This document shows, piece by piece, positions 35,663-44,372 of a stretch of DNA of 64,000 bases; positions within the stretch are counted from its first letter, which is position 1, and each line of letters opens with the position of its first letter. The notes beneath the pieces are model-generated. The model had not been told where the DNA came from and made no database searches. It saw nothing but the letters and a program-made list of their open reading frames with translations. A program made the translations under genes and the position numbers. The stretch lies in NCBI GenBank assembly GCA_033763735.1, contig JANRJY010000115.1, positions 1 through 64,000 of the forward strand. Direction: 5' to 3'. This DNA comes from JANRJY01 sp033763735 (GTDB taxonomy: Bacteria; Bacteroidota; Bacteroidia; Cytophagales; UBA9547).

Positions 35663-36267
35663 TTTGAACTTATTAGTTCCAATGGAATTTCACATGCTGC
35701 CATAAATCCTTTAGAAGGATAGGTTTGGATACGAAGCAATTCCCCGTTGATATGATCATCCAAACTTTCATTAACAGATTCAAATAACTGTTTTTCTTGA
35801 TTATAAGATGTTTGAGGAGGATAATTAATTATTTGAATATCCGGATAATACATTTTAAAAGTATAGCAAACTCTTAGCTGCCGGTAAGCATTGGCGACTA
35901 ATATTACTTTTTTGAAATCCTTGCCAAAGGATAATGGAGGTTTTATATTGTTTAATACCTCTTTTGTATTTCGTATATTTTCACCTGTATTAGTTGAATC
36001 CGTCTCTAAAATTAATTTTTCAATAGGAAAACCAGGTATTTTTTGTAAAAGTTTATCTTTAAAAAACAAAGCCTCCGGTTGGGATATACCCGTGCTGCCT
36101 GCACCAACTCCTCCGGTAAATATAATATAGGTAGCAAATCCTTTTTGAAATAACTCTGCACAAGTTTGAGGAATTTTTGGGTCAAAATGTCCAAAACCAA
36201 TAATAACGTCTGCCAATTGTAATTCGTCTCTGACGCATAAAAAATCGAATTGCTTACTTTTTATCAT
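35659..36267 (-). CDS. YdcF/SanA-like (DUF218) protein
   Basis: 202 residues. ADVIIGFGHFDPKIPQTCAEL (about 19-39) followed by FTGGVGAGSTGISQPEA (about 53-69), LETDSTNTGENIRNTKEVL (about 86-104) and VANAYRQLRVCYTF (about 124) are the DUF218 (ElyC/SanA/YdcF) pattern (G-G-x-x-x-x, E-x-x-S-x-N-T-x-E-N). Unlike SanA or ElyC, no signal or transmembrane anchor precedes the domain. The gene overlaps the upstream kinase-like gene by 14 bases. Function of the family is poorly defined (envelope integrity or nucleotide binding). Confidence 0.8.
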   Translation of the reverse strand: MIKSKQFDFLCVRDELQLADVIIGFGHFDPKIPQTCAELFQKGFATYIIFTGGVGAGSTGISQPEALFFKDKLLQKIPGFPIEKLILETDSTNTGENIRNTKEVLNNIKPPLSFGKDFKKVILVANAYRQLRVCYTFKMYYPDIQIINYPPQTSYNQEKQLFESVNESLDDHINGELLRIQTYPSKGFMAACEIPLELISSN

Positions 36268-37204
36268 TCTTCATCAAAGTCTGAAATTCCTCCCATGCTT
36301 CATTGATTTCCTCAATTGAATAATCCATATTTTCTTCTATTGAAAGATTTATTTTTTTGGTAATTTCATCCAATTCAACCACAGAGCTTTTGTATGATTC
36401 AAGGATAATACTCGCATTTTCTACATCTTTTTCCATTTCTGAAAATTGGTGAATTCCAAGCAACCGGGCAATGGGTGCTCTGAGTAAGTGAGAGTTCATA
36501 TAAAGTAGTGCTGATATTTGCTTGTTTCTTGATTTTAATTGCGCTGTACGTTCATTGACTTTAATTTCAAGTTGCTCGTTGATGGTTGAAATTTCATGGT
36601 TTTTCTCTTCCAGTTCAAAGTACTGCGAACTAATTTGCAAATTCAGCTCATCTAATTCTTTGTAGTTTTTTTCAAGCAATTCTGATTTTAGTTCAAATTC
36701 TCGTTTGACAATGTCAGTAACAATTAATCCTGTAAATATTCTACATAAAAATGTCAAAAATTGAATGTAGGAAGGATCGTTGGTACGGGAATTTAAAATC
36801 CATTCCGGATGGGTGAATTGAACCACAAAAAGGAACCCAATAATTGTAAAAAATAAACCCAAAAGCACCCCTCTGACATTTCCGGAATAAAACATTACAA
36901 TCATAATTGCCAGACTATAAAAATCAAGAATGGCTATTTGTGAAAGTCCACCAATTAAGAAGAATGCAAGTAAAACCGCCTGATAGCTAAAAAAAACTAC
37001 AATATTCTTAATTATGTTAGGGTTAGCACCTCTTATATGGAATATAAAAATGGTGAGGTAAATTGACAATGTTACAAATTCTGATAAATAGCTTTGAGAA
37101 TTGCCGACACTGATATCGTACAATAAATAAATGAGAATATTAATTAAACTAATGATTAATAAACGTGTTAAAAGTAACCTAACTAACTTTTCTTTATAGT
37201 TCAT
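36254..37204 (-). CDS. membrane-bound sensor-kinase-like protein without ATPase domain
   Basis: 316 residues. Residues about 10-185 contain about six membrane segments; about 190-225 form a coiled coil (ISSQYFELEEKNHEISTINE). Then LLYMNSHLLRAPIARLLGIH (about 240-259) resembles the kinase dimerisation motif (x-S-H-x-x-R-x-P-x-x-x-x-x-G) including the His, followed by a second helix. It then ends in ENMDYSIEEINEAWEEF with no N-, G1- or G2-box ATPase region. So it is a 7TM-like sensor with only the dimerisation and phosphorylatable His segment, or a degenerate kinase. It sits in a tight operon with hemB upstream and YdcF downstream. Confidence 0.65.
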   Translation of the reverse strand: MNYKEKLVRLLLTRLLIISLINILIYLLYDISVGNSQSYLSEFVTLSIYLTIFIFHIRGANPNIIKNIVVFFSYQAVLLAFFLIGGLSQIAILDFYSLAIMIVMFYSGNVRGVLLGLFFTIIGFLFVVQFTHPEWILNSRTNDPSYIQFLTFLCRIFTGLIVTDIVKREFELKSELLEKNYKELDELNLQISSQYFELEEKNHEISTINEQLEIKVNERTAQLKSRNKQISALLYMNSHLLRAPIARLLGIHQFSEMEKDVENASIILESYKSSVVELDEITKKINLSIEENMDYSIEEINEAWEEFQTLMKNDKK

Positions 37205-37248
37205 TCAACAAAGTATAAAAAATATGTGTTTTAGTAAATTAACTAAAA

Positions 37249-38214
37249 TTACAATTTATTAGCAAATTGTTTTGCAAAATAGGTTAATATCACATCTGCA
37301 CCCGCTCGCTTGATGGATAACAATGTTTCATTTATTATCTTATTTTCATCAATCCAACCGTTGATTGCTGCGGCTTTGATTTGAGCATATTCGCCACTTA
37401 CCTGATAAGCGGCAATTGGCAAATTATAATTATCGTGCAACGATTTAATTATATCCAAATAAGGAAGTGCCGGTTTTACCATTAAATAATCGGCTCCTTC
37501 AAGTACATCAAGTTCGGCTTCTATCAATGCTTCTCTACTATTTGCAGGATTCATTTGATAGGTTTTTTTATCTCCCATTTTTGGTGCGCTATCCAAAGCA
37601 TCTCTGAAAGGACCGTAAAATGCACTTGCATATTTTGCAGTATATGACATTATTGAAGTTTCTGAATATCCATTTTTATCTAATTCTTTTCGGATGTATC
37701 CGATTCTGCCGTCCATCATATCGGATGGCCCAAGAATATCAGCACCTGCTTGTGCTTGTACCATGGCCATTTTCCCCAATATTTCCAATGTTTCATCATT
37801 CAATATTTTTCCATCTTTAACCAATCCATCATGCCCATCGGAACTATATGGGTCCATGGCCACATCGGTCATTAAAACCAAATCGGGAAAAGTGGATTTG
37901 ATTTTCTGTATCGCTTGTATGTACATACCCTTTTCATTAATGCTTTCTGAGGCCGTTTTGTCTTTAAATTCGTCAGTATAATGAGGGAAAAGCGCAAAAG
38001 CATGGATATTTAACTTCATACACGATTCTATTTCTTTTAATAAATTATCCAAGGACCAACGGTATATGCCGGGCATACTTTTAATCTCAACTTTTAAATG
38101 ATTACCTGCGGTTAAGAATAAGGGAAAAATTAAATCAGAAACTTGTACTTGGTTTTCCTGAACTAAATTACGTATTACCGGGCTTTTACGATTACGTCTG
38201 GGTCTACGAAGCAT
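37249..38214 (-). CDS. hemB: delta-aminolevulinic acid dehydratase (porphobilinogen synthase)
   Basis: 321 residues. Condenses two 5-aminolevulinate to porphobilinogen in heme synthesis. Schiff-base Lys are in SYTAKYASAFYGPFRDAL (about 197-214) and YLMVKPALPYLD (about 245-256). The metal site region TDVAMDPYSSDGHDG (about 121-135) lacks the three Cys of zinc enzymes, so it is predicted to be of the magnesium/potassium-dependent type. It starts 3 bases after the DUF2721 gene and lies in a five-gene minus-strand operon. Confidence 0.96.
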   Translation of the reverse strand: MLRRPRRNRKSPVIRNLVQENQVQVSDLIFPLFLTAGNHLKVEIKSMPGIYRWSLDNLLKEIESCMKLNIHAFALFPHYTDEFKDKTASESINEKGMYIQAIQKIKSTFPDLVLMTDVAMDPYSSDGHDGLVKDGKILNDETLEILGKMAMVQAQAGADILGPSDMMDGRIGYIRKELDKNGYSETSIMSYTAKYASAFYGPFRDALDSAPKMGDKKTYQMNPANSREALIEAELDVLEGADYLMVKPALPYLDIIKSLHDNYNLPIAAYQVSGEYAQIKAAAINGWIDENKIINETLLSIKRAGADVILTYFAKQFANKL

Positions 38215-38217
38215 ACA

Positions 38218-38622
38218 TCAATTGTTTTTTTCTAAATCTTCAATTTGAATATCTAACGCTTTGGTTGAAAGAATAATTTCCATGGAACAAACCAAAAGTG
38301 AGATTAATAATAGTACCTGGCTAATACCGAACATATATCCCGCTACTTCTGTATAATCTTGATATATCAAAAACATAGTTGCTGCAGCAAAAAACACGGA
38401 TGCAATACCGAGCAATTGCATATTACGAATCAAATGAATTCTCCTTCTTAAAATATGAATTTGTTTGCGGATTATTTCTGTGTTTTCGTTTTTGTATTGT
38501 GCATACAATAACCTGATTCTGTTACTGATGGCTACGTATCTATTTCCATAAGATAATAACAATAGCGAAACTGTTGGAAAAAGTAAAGCCGGAGTGGTAA
38601 TAGATAATTGCTGATGCATCAA
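38218..38622 (-). CDS. DUF2721 membrane protein
   Basis: 134 residues. Three hydrophobic segments (about 10-27, 70-87, 95-113) with the conserved cytoplasmic loop ISNRIRLLYAQYKNENTEII and LRRRIHLIRNMQLLG, the pattern of DUF2721 (S..L..I..F...R...L). Its start overlaps the stop of the kinase gene by 4 bases and it ends 3 bases before hemB. Function unknown. Confidence 0.75.
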   Translation of the reverse strand: MMHQQLSITTPALLFPTVSLLLLSYGNRYVAISNRIRLLYAQYKNENTEIIRKQIHILRRRIHLIRNMQLLGIASVFFAAATMFLIYQDYTEVAGYMFGISQVLLLISLLVCSMEIILSTKALDIQIEDLEKNN

Positions 38623-40727
38623 TAGCCCATGGGCAGTTTTATTGTGAAAGTGCTTCCTTCGTTAGGTTTGCTTTCTGCAGTAATATCGCCTCTATTCATT
38701 TGGACAAAATCTTTGCAAAGCATAAGTCCCAAGCCACTTCCTTTTTCCTTTTTAGTTCCAGGCAAAGTGTTTCTTGTATCGGGATTAAATAAGTTATCTA
38801 ACATGCTTTTGTCCATACCTATGCCGTTGTCAATAATTTTGATTACTACACTTTTATTTTCCTCCAATATCTCCACTTTTACTTCCCCTCCGGTGTTGGT
38901 AAACTTGATCGCATTGTGAATAATATTCCGGAATATAAACTCGAGCATGTTTTTGTCGCCCATTACCTCTATTTCTTCGTTGGCTTGAAGTACAAATGAT
39001 ATATGTTTGTCCAAAAACTGAGGCAAAAACAATTCAGCCTGTTTTTTAATCAATTGAACCAAATTAACATGTACAATGCTTACCTGAATAGCACCGGATT
39101 GGACCATGGCCCATTCCAGCAAATTATTAAGCAATCCGGAAAGATTTGAAAGCGATACATCCATGATATGCGCAAAATCTTTAATTTCTTTGCTCGATAT
39201 ATTTTCAGGAAATTCTTTGGCGATGTTCAGATATCCTTTCAATGAATTTAATGGAGCCTTTATATCGTGTGAAATAATTGAGAAAAACTTATCCTTGGTT
39301 GAGTTAAGTGTACTGAGTTCAGTTTCCGATTCCTTAAGTTCGTATATGATATGTTCCAGATCTTTGTTTTGTTTGTAAAGTATGGCATTCAACCGCTTTT
39401 TTAACAAATACCTATTGTATATCAGGAGTGCCAGGAACAATAGCAATACTGACAAAGCAGATAAGGTATACAACCAAATGGCACTTTTTTCAAGTTCCAG
39501 TTTGTCTATCTCCTTTTCTTTTTTTAACAATCGAATCTGAATTTGTTTCTTTTCAATTTCCATTTGAGCACGCAGCTTTTGCAATTCATCTTCTTTTTCT
39601 TCAGCATAAATCAAATCGCGCTCAGCCACATATTTTTGATAATAATTAAAGGCATTTTTGTAGTCTTGCATTAAGCTCAAACATAGCGATATGCCCTTAT
39701 AGGATTCCATTTTGGATATTTTCAAATTTTGCTCTTTTGAAAGCTCCAGAACTTCTTTATATTTGATAATGGCACCTTTATAGTTTTTAGTATTCAGTTC
39801 AATATCGCCCAATGATACCAAACAAGCAGCCATTTCATGATAATTCTCTTCTTTTTTGTATAGCTCTATTGAGTAATTAAAGTTGTTTTTCGCTTCAATA
39901 AAATTACCCATTTGTTTGTATACCACCGCAATTTGTTTCAAAGCCTGTGCTGCTTTATTTGATTTTGTTTTCTTGTTTTTGATGGATGATGATTGTATAT
40001 TTTTTCCCGCATTTTTATCTTGTTGAAGCTGATTCGCATTTGACTCTTTTTCTTCTCTTTCGCTTTCTCTGCTTATTTCGGTAACGGGTTCTTCTTCAAT
40101 TTTTTTCAAATCGTTCTTTTTAATTTGTTTAAATATTATAGAAGCGTTTTCTAGCGCTTTTTGAGCCTTTTCCATTTCTTTAAGTTCAAAGTATATACTA
40201 CCGAGCTTTGAATAGGTATTGGCTTGTCCATAGGGATTTGATGCTTGTTTGTACGTTTCGATTAATTGCATACATTTTTGTTCTGCTTCTTCAAATTCCT
40301 TTAGTTTAATTTTGCATTCTACAATTTTTTCTAATGCAACTATCTGATTTTCATAATCTTTGTATTTAATTGCAAGACTAAGGGAAGATGAATAATACCC
40401 TTCGGCCGACTTATAATCCTTATTGTGATAATACAAATTGCCGTACAAATAATATGCGGTTTGCTTACGGATATCATCTTTGGATTCCTGTATGAGCTGT
40501 AGAGCATATTCCAAAGAAGCACTTGCCTTGGCTGACTGGTCTGATTCTATTGATTTTTTTATTTCTTTAAATAAACTGTCAATTTTGAAAGGGTAGTTTT
40601 TTTTGGATTTAGTCTGCCCCACCAAAATCGTTTGGCATAAAAAAATAAGAAGAAAAACAACAACTACACGTATCAAAATGTATGAGAAATCTATTTTTGA
40701 ATATCCTTTTGGGTAATTTAAAATCAA
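38619..40727 (-). CDS. exported-sensor histidine kinase with TPR repeats
   Basis: 702 residues. After a signal-anchor helix (about 15-35) come TPR helices (about 70-400, such as YHNKDYKSAEGYYSSSLSLA), one membrane helix (IWLYTLSALSVLLLFLALLIY, about 412-432), a coiled coil and a full kinase: the phosphorylatable His in ISHDIKAPLNSLKG (about 484), N-box IFRNIIHNAIKF (about 592), G1 DNGIGMDKSM (about 637) and G2 GSGLGLMLCK (about 667). TPR kinases in Bacteroidota usually lack an obvious sensing domain of other type. It is the first gene of the operon; a response regulator is not next to it. Confidence 0.92.
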   Translation of the reverse strand: MILNYPKGYSKIDFSYILIRVVVVFLLIFLCQTILVGQTKSKKNYPFKIDSLFKEIKKSIESDQSAKASASLEYALQLIQESKDDIRKQTAYYLYGNLYYHNKDYKSAEGYYSSSLSLAIKYKDYENQIVALEKIVECKIKLKEFEEAEQKCMQLIETYKQASNPYGQANTYSKLGSIYFELKEMEKAQKALENASIIFKQIKKNDLKKIEEEPVTEISRESEREEKESNANQLQQDKNAGKNIQSSSIKNKKTKSNKAAQALKQIAVVYKQMGNFIEAKNNFNYSIELYKKEENYHEMAACLVSLGDIELNTKNYKGAIIKYKEVLELSKEQNLKISKMESYKGISLCLSLMQDYKNAFNYYQKYVAERDLIYAEEKEDELQKLRAQMEIEKKQIQIRLLKKEKEIDKLELEKSAIWLYTLSALSVLLLFLALLIYNRYLLKKRLNAILYKQNKDLEHIIYELKESETELSTLNSTKDKFFSIISHDIKAPLNSLKGYLNIAKEFPENISSKEIKDFAHIMDVSLSNLSGLLNNLLEWAMVQSGAIQVSIVHVNLVQLIKKQAELFLPQFLDKHISFVLQANEEIEVMGDKNMLEFIFRNIIHNAIKFTNTGGEVKVEILEENKSVVIKIIDNGIGMDKSMLDNLFNPDTRNTLPGTKKEKGSGLGLMLCKDFVQMNRGDITAESKPNEGSTFTIKLPMGY

Positions 40728-40857
40728 ATTTATAACATTATATACAATTATCAGGTGTTTTTTTTTCTAAACAATCTATTTTATAGTTTTCATACCTCAC
40801 TATATTTTAAATTGAATATTAACCCATATTGAAAACCAAGCTGAGATTTATTTAAAC

Positions 40858-40875
40858 TTTTTTCAGGACGAGACA
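40858..40875 (-). repeat. dispersed motif TGTCTCGTCCTGAAAAAA, copy A
   Basis: On the minus strand this 18-mer starts about 36 bases after R'' of unit epsilon. A near-identical copy (17 bases, one substitution plus one deleted base) is at 50648-50664 on the plus strand. Both are in gene-free sequence. Nothing shows the element they belong to. Confidence 0.4.
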
Positions 40876-40910
40876 GAGAGTCAGGTGAGGACACCTGCAA
40901 CGGGGAGGGT

Positions 40911-40918
40911 GTTGGTGG
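40911..40918 (-). other. R''-like 8-mer of unit epsilon
   Basis: Plus-strand GTTGGTGG, 12 bases after the dehydratase stop (40930) in transcription sense, is complementary to the unit's opening 8-mer (41895-41902) except at its outermost base. No second palindrome arm is visible downstream; a GC-rich hairpin CAGGTG (40891-40896)/CACCTG lies between this 8-mer and the TGTCTCGTCCT motif, so the site may be truncated. Confidence 0.4.
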
Positions 40919-40929
40919 AAGTACATTTT

Positions 40930-41883
40930 TTATAGCCATTCTTTAATCTGCTGTTCAGTCAAATTACGTCCACATATTATGCTGCATAGCTTTTTATTTT
41001 TAAATTTTTGTTGATTTTCTAAAATGGCAGCTATACCAACCGCAGCAGATGGTTCTACAATTAATCCCTCATGACTATTTATAAGCTTAATTCCTTCGAC
41101 AATACTCTGGTCGCTTACTAAAATTCCCTCGTCTATTAATTCCATCATATCCTTTATAACCTCTGGGATAGGCAATCGAACTGCTATACCGTCAGCAATT
41201 GTGTTAGCCACTAAAAAATTAATCACATCATTTTTTTTCCACGATTCAATCATCGCTGGGGCGCCTTTTGCTTGAACCGCTATTATTTTTGTTTCCGGAG
41301 AATATTCTTTAAAAACTTTAGCAATTCCTGTTGCTAATGCACCATTCCCAAGTGCAATTAGCAAATAATCTAATTTTTTTGGCAAGTTCAACAATTCTAA
41401 TCCTATCGTTGCCGCCCCTTCTACAGTTTCAATATCTAAGCTATCTTCAACAAATCTAATTTGTGCTTTTTTTGAAAATAATTTAGCTTCTGATTTAGCC
41501 TCATCAAAATCATTTCCATATAAAACCACATTTGCTCCTAAAGACCTCATCTTTTCAACTTTTAAGCAATTAGCATTTTGACTTGCGTATATCGTTGTTT
41601 TTATACCCCTCTTATTACATGAGTAAGTTAAAGCCTGACCAAAATTACCTGCGCTTGCACAAACTAATTCAGGAATATCACCTAAATTTGAAGTTAACAA
41701 CTCTGTTCCTCTTCCTTTAAAAGAACCTATAGAATTTTGGGTTTCATCTTTTAAAAAGATTTCGCACTGAAGTACATCTGAAAGAGAATCAGATTTATAT
41801 TGTGGAGAATCCAAAAATAGAGGGTCAATTCTATTAACAGCTTCTTTTATTCTTGAGATAGTGATTCTGGTTGTCGTCTTCAT
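40930..41883 (-). CDS. threonine/serine dehydratase-like PLP enzyme
   Basis: About 317 residues from ATG 41883 (the frame continues upstream to 42090 through attC-like palindromes, which is rejected). Fold-type II PLP enzyme: SIGSFKGRGTELL (about 50-62) with the Schiff-base Lys, ELVCASAGNFGQALTY (about 71-86) and the phosphate-loop region LLIALGNGALATGIAKVF (about 165-182). The GNG in place of the common GGGG is unusual but conserved in related enzymes. Closest to threonine ammonia-lyase or serine racemase-like proteins; no ACT or regulatory domain. It begins 12 bases from the opening 8-mer of cassette epsilon. Confidence 0.75.
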   Translation of the reverse strand: MKTTTRITISRIKEAVNRIDPLFLDSPQYKSDSLSDVLQCEIFLKDETQNSIGSFKGRGTELLTSNLGDIPELVCASAGNFGQALTYSCNKRGIKTTIYASQNANCLKVEKMRSLGANVVLYGNDFDEAKSEAKLFSKKAQIRFVEDSLDIETVEGAATIGLELLNLPKKLDYLLIALGNGALATGIAKVFKEYSPETKIIAVQAKGAPAMIESWKKNDVINFLVANTIADGIAVRLPIPEVIKDMMELIDEGILVSDQSIVEGIKLINSHEGLIVEPSAAVGIAAILENQQKFKNKKLCSIICGRNLTEQQIKEWL

Positions 41884-41894
41884 TTTTTGTATTT

Positions 41895-42089
41895 CCACCA
41901 ATGGCTCGGTTGTTGCCGAATGTTGAAACGGGCTGGTGGCACACCAGCATAAAGTTTCGACATGAAGGCTGCAAAGCCCGTTTTCAATTTCGGCAACAAA
42001 GGTGTTGTGTCGAAGTTTTCTCTTGGTACAAAGGTAAGAAAAAGAACGAAGCAGAAAACGGGCATTTGCATCAACCGAGCCATTGGGCA
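41895..42089 (-). repeat. attC-like palindrome of unit delta
   Basis: Arms: CCAATGGCTCGGTTG (41898-41912) and CAACCGAGCCATTGG (42072-42086), perfect 15-bp inverted repeat. Inside lie a second inverted pair TGTTGCCGAA (41911-41920)/TTCGGCAACA (41989-41998) and a hairpin GCTGGTGGCACACCAGC (41932-41948). The R'' equivalent TGCCCAAT is at 42082-42089 and R' equivalent ATTGGTGG at 41895-41902. Longer (195 bp) than the other three sites. Confidence 0.6.
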
Positions 42090-42289
42090 AAATTTAGGAT
42101 GCGGGAATGCGAGGCACGAGCATGAAGCATCCGAGTGCGAAGGGAACGATTTATTCGGATATTGAGTTGAGAAACGAATGTTGTATATGCTGCTTGGCAG
42201 GCCAAAGCTTAGGTTAAATGTAGCAGGTATTCCAAGTAGCATATACATAAATGAGTTAGCGAATAAATCGTGCGCGTTTGTAAAATTTT
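42090..42289. other. gene-free body of unit delta, nested inverted repeats
   Basis: 200 bases without a gene. Three concentric inverted pairs: AAATTTTGCCCAA-type arms (42083-42094 and 42283-42295), CGATTTATTCG (42147-42157)/CGAATAAATCG (42260-42270), and TGTATATGCTGCTTGG (42182-42197)/CCAAGTAGCATATACA (42232-42247, one mismatch). The whole unit could fold into one long hairpin. A long open frame across it on the minus strand (41880-42332) is not coding-like. Confidence 0.6.
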
Positions 42290-42422
42290 GCCCAACGGTT
42301 TGGGTATTGCCGAAGGCGGGGAATTTCAGCACTATCGCTCAATGGAAATGCAAATGTTTAACTATTTCTGTCAGCCAAATAGATATTGTCAAGCCCCGCT
42401 TTTGGCAATACCATGTTGGCGG
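42290..42422 (-). repeat. attC-like palindrome of unit gamma
   Basis: 133 bp. Minus strand: R'' CCGCCAAC (42415-42422), then TGGTATTGCC and AAAAGCGGGG, a spacer, CCCCGCCTT and GGCAATACCCA, then R' GTTGGGC (42290-42296). The R' fits the integron consensus GTTRRRY exactly. The nuclease-like gene stops 32 bases upstream. Confidence 0.75.
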
Positions 42423-42453
42423 TTCGTGCTTGTCATGGTGCAGCAGCTATATT

Positions 42454-44184
42454 CTAAAAACCACCCATTGGTAGATACTTGCCGCTTGTTTTCATCTCCA
42501 AGTTTTTCTCGTTGCTAAAGCCCAATCCTTTTGTTTGGTATGTCTCGTCAAAAATATCTGTTAGGTCAGGGGTCAAAGCAAACACGTTGTCCTCAGATGC
42601 AATTTGCTTTCTGTCTAATTTATTATTAAGAAAGGCACCACAGACCTCTAATTCGTCACTGGTTATAAGCTTGCCATGTAATTGTTCTCTTAAGATAAGA
42701 AAATCTGTTAGGTCAGATTTCTTTTTTCCTAATTTTTCCATCTGAAGTAGAAAGATTTCCAAGTCGTCAATGCAAATGCTCCAAGGATAATCATCATCAT
42801 CATAAATTTCAAGCATATAGCTTAGGTCAGTTTGGATTTGTCCAAATCTTTCAAGGGTGACAACTATTGAGACAGCCTTGTGATAATTTTTCGTTCTTAT
42901 ATCAATTACATGGTTTTTTAACGCCTCATCTTTGAAGATTTTAAGAGGTTCACGATTAATGAACTTTGATTTGACTCTATATGCTTGGTCATAGCCCTTC
43001 TGAATTGTCTCCTCAAAATTCGATACGATTAATGGATACGCCATATCGGGTTCTCTACGCGGTTCGTCACGTTTTGATGCCTTGGCTTCTATAATTAAAG
43101 CCAATCCCTCGTACAGAAACAATAAATCCTGTTCGTGTTTGTCTTGCGTGAAAAAGCTCTTATATACAAAGGCTTTGTTCTTAAAAAATCTTTGGAAAAT
43201 ACTTTCTATTTTATCCTCAAGTTTCTTCCCTCTCACTGCGTAATATTTTTCATTCAGTGCTGGTTGGGAAATGCAGAACTGAAACAATACATTATAAACC
43301 GCTTGGATGATTTGATGCGTCTCAATTAACTGAAATTCTTCGTCATTAATATTAAATATTGGCTTTGAATGAAGCGGGTTCTTCTCTGTGTAATACAAAA
43401 AATTTGTTTGCTGTCTTTTACAGGTGAACGTATTTAAGAATGCATTTGCTTTTTGCTCCCCAAACTTTTCAATTAAGGATTGCTTTGAATACCGTTGCAT
43501 TTTCCCCTTATCATACATCCATTCAAACATGTTTTGAAAGTGTTGCGGTAAATGTGGCTGCCATTCCCAAGGTGGAATACTTTTAGCTTGCATTTCGTCA
43601 CCAAATTCTTCCCACGTTTGCTGTCCCTCTTTCTTATTTATATTTTCATTTAAAAAGTTGTTAGGAACTTGGTCAATATAATTGTAGATGTCAATAAAAT
43701 CTGCCACAGATAAACCTAATTGACTACTTATTTCTTTGTCAAATGGTTTAAAGTATTCTTCAACTCTTTCAATGATTTGCTCTTCGTAGTTTAATAACCC
43801 TTGATTGAAGTAACTAAGGAATGTAGGCATTGCAACCATTCTTCTCATCTTCCAATCTTCATCAACTACATCATCTGGTTTAGGATAAAAGAATTGTTCA
43901 TAGCCTGTTTCTATCTCATTCAACAACGACTTCATGTGTTCAAAGTCTTCGTCTGAATATTGAGCCTTAAGCGGCTCTGTTTCGCTTTTAGCAGAAGTAA
44001 CATTCAATGCCGCCAAATACAGCAGTTGTCGCTGTGGTGACGACAAGCCATTCAGTGATTTCATTGGGCTGTCAAAGCGGATAAACTGCATCAAACTTGA
44101 GATGTCGCCAAGAAACATTGGCGTTTCAAATTGGCTAACAAAGTCTTTTAGTTCTTTAGATTTTTGAGCAAGGTCAATCTTCAT
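42454..44184 (-). CDS. PD-(D/E)XK nuclease-like protein in cassette gamma
   Basis: 576 residues, no signal peptide. The core region near residue 340-370, TQDKHEQDLLFLYEGLALIIEAKASKRDEP, has the D-x-about-14-E-A-K layout of PD-(D/E)XK nucleases (Asp in EQDLLF, then IIEAKAS). Flanking regions are helical and hydrophilic, with no helicase or methylase. The residues upstream of it (about 1-330) have no recognised domain. In this setting it could be a restriction- or abortive-infection-type nuclease, but no target is known. Start ATG 44184 is 41 bases after the R' of the previous unit. Confidence 0.6.
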   Translation of the reverse strand: MKIDLAQKSKELKDFVSQFETPMFLGDISSLMQFIRFDSPMKSLNGLSSPQRQLLYLAALNVTSAKSETEPLKAQYSDEDFEHMKSLLNEIETGYEQFFYPKPDDVVDEDWKMRRMVAMPTFLSYFNQGLLNYEEQIIERVEEYFKPFDKEISSQLGLSVADFIDIYNYIDQVPNNFLNENINKKEGQQTWEEFGDEMQAKSIPPWEWQPHLPQHFQNMFEWMYDKGKMQRYSKQSLIEKFGEQKANAFLNTFTCKRQQTNFLYYTEKNPLHSKPIFNINDEEFQLIETHQIIQAVYNVLFQFCISQPALNEKYYAVRGKKLEDKIESIFQRFFKNKAFVYKSFFTQDKHEQDLLFLYEGLALIIEAKASKRDEPRREPDMAYPLIVSNFEETIQKGYDQAYRVKSKFINREPLKIFKDEALKNHVIDIRTKNYHKAVSIVVTLERFGQIQTDLSYMLEIYDDDDYPWSICIDDLEIFLLQMEKLGKKKSDLTDFLILREQLHGKLITSDELEVCGAFLNNKLDRKQIASEDNVFALTPDLTDIFDETYQTKGLGFSNEKNLEMKTSGKYLPMGGF

Positions 44185-44224
44185 CTTATAAGTCTCTGAT
44201 TAGTTGAGGAGTGTTGTAGCATGA

Positions 44225-44361
44225 CCGCCAACGGTCCGCGGCTACCCGCAGTGCGGGCGTATAAAAGTAAGCAGTTCAGCGAGTTCGAGCAAATTAAATT
44301 TCCTGTAATTTGCTCGAACGAAAGGCAAGCTGCCCGCATTGTGGGTAGGCGCTGTTAGCGG
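44225..44361 (-). repeat. attC-like palindrome of unit beta
   Basis: 137 bp. Minus strand: R'' CCGCTAAC (44354-44361), AGCGCCTACCC, CGCAATGCGGGC-type arm, inner perfect 14-bp hairpin GTTCGAGCAAATTA (44283-44296)/TAATTTGCTCGAAC (44306-44319), then GCCCGCACTGCGGGTAG and R' GTTGGCGG (44225-44232). The outermost bases pair except one position. Confidence 0.75.
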
Positions 44362-44372
44362 TTGTAATACTT

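Noticed and set aside
41884..42090. 69-residue N-terminal extension of the dehydratase
   Set aside because: It reads through palindromic DNA; the fold starts at the ATG of 41883.
41880..42332. 150-residue minus-strand ORF across the attC-like region
   Set aside because: It is made of the inverted repeats and lies in unit delta; its composition is not protein-like and it includes the dehydratase start.
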